Source of the DNA: CAYZJD01 sp964478455
Lineage (GTDB): Bacteria; Acidobacteriota; Terriglobia; Bryobacterales; Bryobacteraceae
DNA length: 14,459 nt
Direction of reading: 5' to 3'
Assembly (NCBI GenBank): GCA_964478455.1
Contig: CAYZJD010000078.1
Location: forward strand, 1 to 14,459
Within the stretch, counting starts at the first letter, position 1, and every line of letters starts with the position of its first letter. This document shows, in pieces, positions 13,655 to 14,459 of this stretch. A program made the position numbers and the translations under genes. The notes beneath the pieces are model-generated. The model was not told where the DNA came from, did not search any database, and worked only from the letters and a program-made list of their open reading frames with translations.

Positions 13655-14059
13655 ATGGTCATAGACACCTCCGCGCTAGTCGCGATTCTGCTCGATGAAC
13701 CGGAGCAGGAACTCTTTGCTGCTGCGATTGCCGCCGACCCAGTCCGGCTTGTGTCAGCGGCCTGTGTTCTCGAAACCGCCCTGGTCATCGAATCGCGCCG
13801 GGGCGAATCAGGCGGGCGTGAACTCGATCTTCTGCTCCATCGCGTCAAGGCCACTGTCGTGCCCTTCAGCGACGAGCATGCCGAAGTGGCGCGCGGCGCA
13901 TGGCGAAGATTCGGCAAGGGGCGCCACCCCGCGGGGCTGAATCTTTGTGATTGTTGCGCTTATGCTCTTTCCAGTGTTTCGGGAGAGCCTCTGCTCTTCA
14001 AGGGAGACGACTTCGCGCAGACCGACGTCGCGGCGGTGAGGATCGACAGGCAGTCCTAG
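13655..14059 (+). CDS. vapC: VapC-family PIN-domain ribonuclease toxin
   Basis: The product is 134 aa. The PIN-domain acids are D4 (MVIDTSALVAIL), E40 (VLETALVIE), D99 (LNLCDCCAYAL) and D118/D119 (FKGDDFAQTDV), forming the metal-binding site of this Mg2+-dependent ribonuclease, which typically cuts tRNA or rRNA. The usual glycine before the third acid (NLGDC) is a cysteine here (C98), giving an unusual C-D-C-C cluster. ATG at 13655 lies 4 bases after the VapB stop; an earlier in-frame start would overlap VapB and add unrelated residues. The stop is embedded in a terminator hairpin. All four acidic positions are kept, so the toxin is probably functional. Confidence 0.92.
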   Translation: MVIDTSALVAILLDEPEQELFAAAIAADPVRLVSAACVLETALVIESRRGESGGRELDLLLHRVKATVVPFSDEHAEVARGAWRRFGKGRHPAGLNLCDCCAYALSSVSGEPLLFKGDDFAQTDVAAVRIDRQS

Positions 14060-14076
14060 CGCATGTTTGCGCTTTT
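14058..14076 (+). terminator. intrinsic terminator of vapBC
   Basis: AGCGCA (14058-14063) pairs with TGCGCT (14068-14073) around a TGTT loop and runs into TTTT. It overlaps the vapC stop codon. Confidence 0.65.
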
Positions 14077-14083
14077 GGCTGGT

Positions 14084-14111
14084 AACCGGCTGAAAACACG
14101 GAGCCGGTTTT
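14084..14111 (+). terminator. second terminator-like hairpin (or IS-end structure)
   Basis: AACCGGCT (14084-14091) pairs with AGCCGGTT (14102-14109) around a 10-base loop, followed by TT. It lies 8 bases beyond the first hairpin, and just past the stop of the minus-strand transposase. It could be a back-up terminator or part of the insertion sequence's terminal region. Confidence 0.45.
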
Positions 14112-14123
14112 CGACTTTGGTCA

Positions 14124-14459
14124 CTACATGACCGTTTCCTCGCCCTCGGGCGGCTTCGGAGGATCCAGCTCCGTCAGCCGGAGGATCTTCAGCACTTCCG
14201 CCGCCTGTCGGCCGCCGCGGGTTACGCAGAGTCTGCTCCGGGCGCCCACTTCAACCCGGACGCAGCGCACGGTCTCCAGCGCTTGCCAGGCAGCCGGTGA
14301 GGAGAGGCTGCTTTTCGCCGCTCGCAGCTTTTTCTCCAAAGCCCGGTCCAGCAGGAATGCCAGCGCCGCCACAAACACGTGCGCCCGCACGCGATCGTCT
14401 TTGTGGTGGAACACCGGCCGCACCTCCAGCAGTCCCTTCAGGTGGGCAAACCCGCGCTC
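14124..14459 (-). CDS. transposase C-terminus, IS4 superfamily, IS1634-like (partial, runs off the window)
   Basis: The frame is open from the right edge to TAG at 14124, giving about 111 residues. It begins ERGFAHLKGLLEVRPVFHHK and continues DDRVRAHVFVAALAFLLDRAL, which matches the C-terminal part of IS1634/IS4-type DDE transposases. E with six residues to K (ERGFAHLK) fits the E-(6)-K end of the Y-(2)-R-(3)-E-(6)-K signature, so the first visible residue is probably the catalytic glutamate. The last about 20 residues are proline- and glutamate-rich (PPKPPEGEE). Most of the gene, and so its intactness, lies outside the window. A GTG at 14423 is internal and not a real start. Confidence 0.85.
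   Translation of the reverse strand, partial: ERGFAHLKGLLEVRPVFHHKDDRVRAHVFVAALAFLLDRALEKKLRAAKSSLSSPAAWQALETVRCVRVEVGARSRLCVTRGGRQAAEVLKILRLTELDPPKPPEGEETVM

Overview
The window is high-GC bacterial DNA, most likely from an acidobacterium of the Bryobacterales (Solibacter) type. Two observations support this. The secreted protein at 753-3473 ends in the Ig-like C-terminal domain first described as a Solibacter paralogous family (TIGR03437). A PadR regulator sits beside a protein resembling the N-terminus of the acidobacterial orphan permeases. This assignment is inference from gene content; no rRNA or other marker gene is present.

Layout from left to right. Positions 1-750 hold the end of an unidentified gene, an antitoxin-like small gene (350-550) and what looks like the first codons of a lost toxin. 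Positions 753-3473 encode a 906-aa exported six-bladed NHL propeller with a TIGR03437 domain interrupted by two related inserts. It converges on a two-gene operon of unknown function (4271-3531). A long inverted repeat between them (3472-3547) supplies part or all of both stop codons. Next on the minus strand come a PadR regulator with a clear promoter and operator-like site, plus a small membrane protein (5266-4420). Then follow a zinc-independent MDR oxidoreductase (6482-5451), an MNT/HEPN toxin-antitoxin pair (7392-6677) and an exported-looking enolase-superfamily dehydratase related to L-rhamnonate dehydratase (8692-7457).

A divergent promoter region (8693-8885) separates that dehydratase from the most interesting operon (8886-13267). 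Its first gene encodes 1033 aa: two fused ATPase activase domains of the BadF/BadG/BcrA/BcrD type followed by a cysteine-rich DUF2229-like region. The overlapping second gene encodes 427 aa resembling the 2-hydroxyacyl-CoA dehydratase component fold. Each activase copy keeps the cysteine pair expected to bind a shared [4Fe-4S] cluster, but copy 1 has altered nucleotide-binding motifs. Together the two proteins could form a self-contained ATP-driven low-potential electron-transfer machine, with an inverted repeat centred on the promoter -10 as a possible operator.

The right end holds a VapBC toxin-antitoxin pair with its own promoter and two consecutive terminator hairpins, then the C-terminal part of an IS4/IS1634-like transposase running off the edge. 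Three toxin-antitoxin loci (one decayed), an IS fragment and a mobile-looking palindrome mark this as a region open to gene gain and loss.
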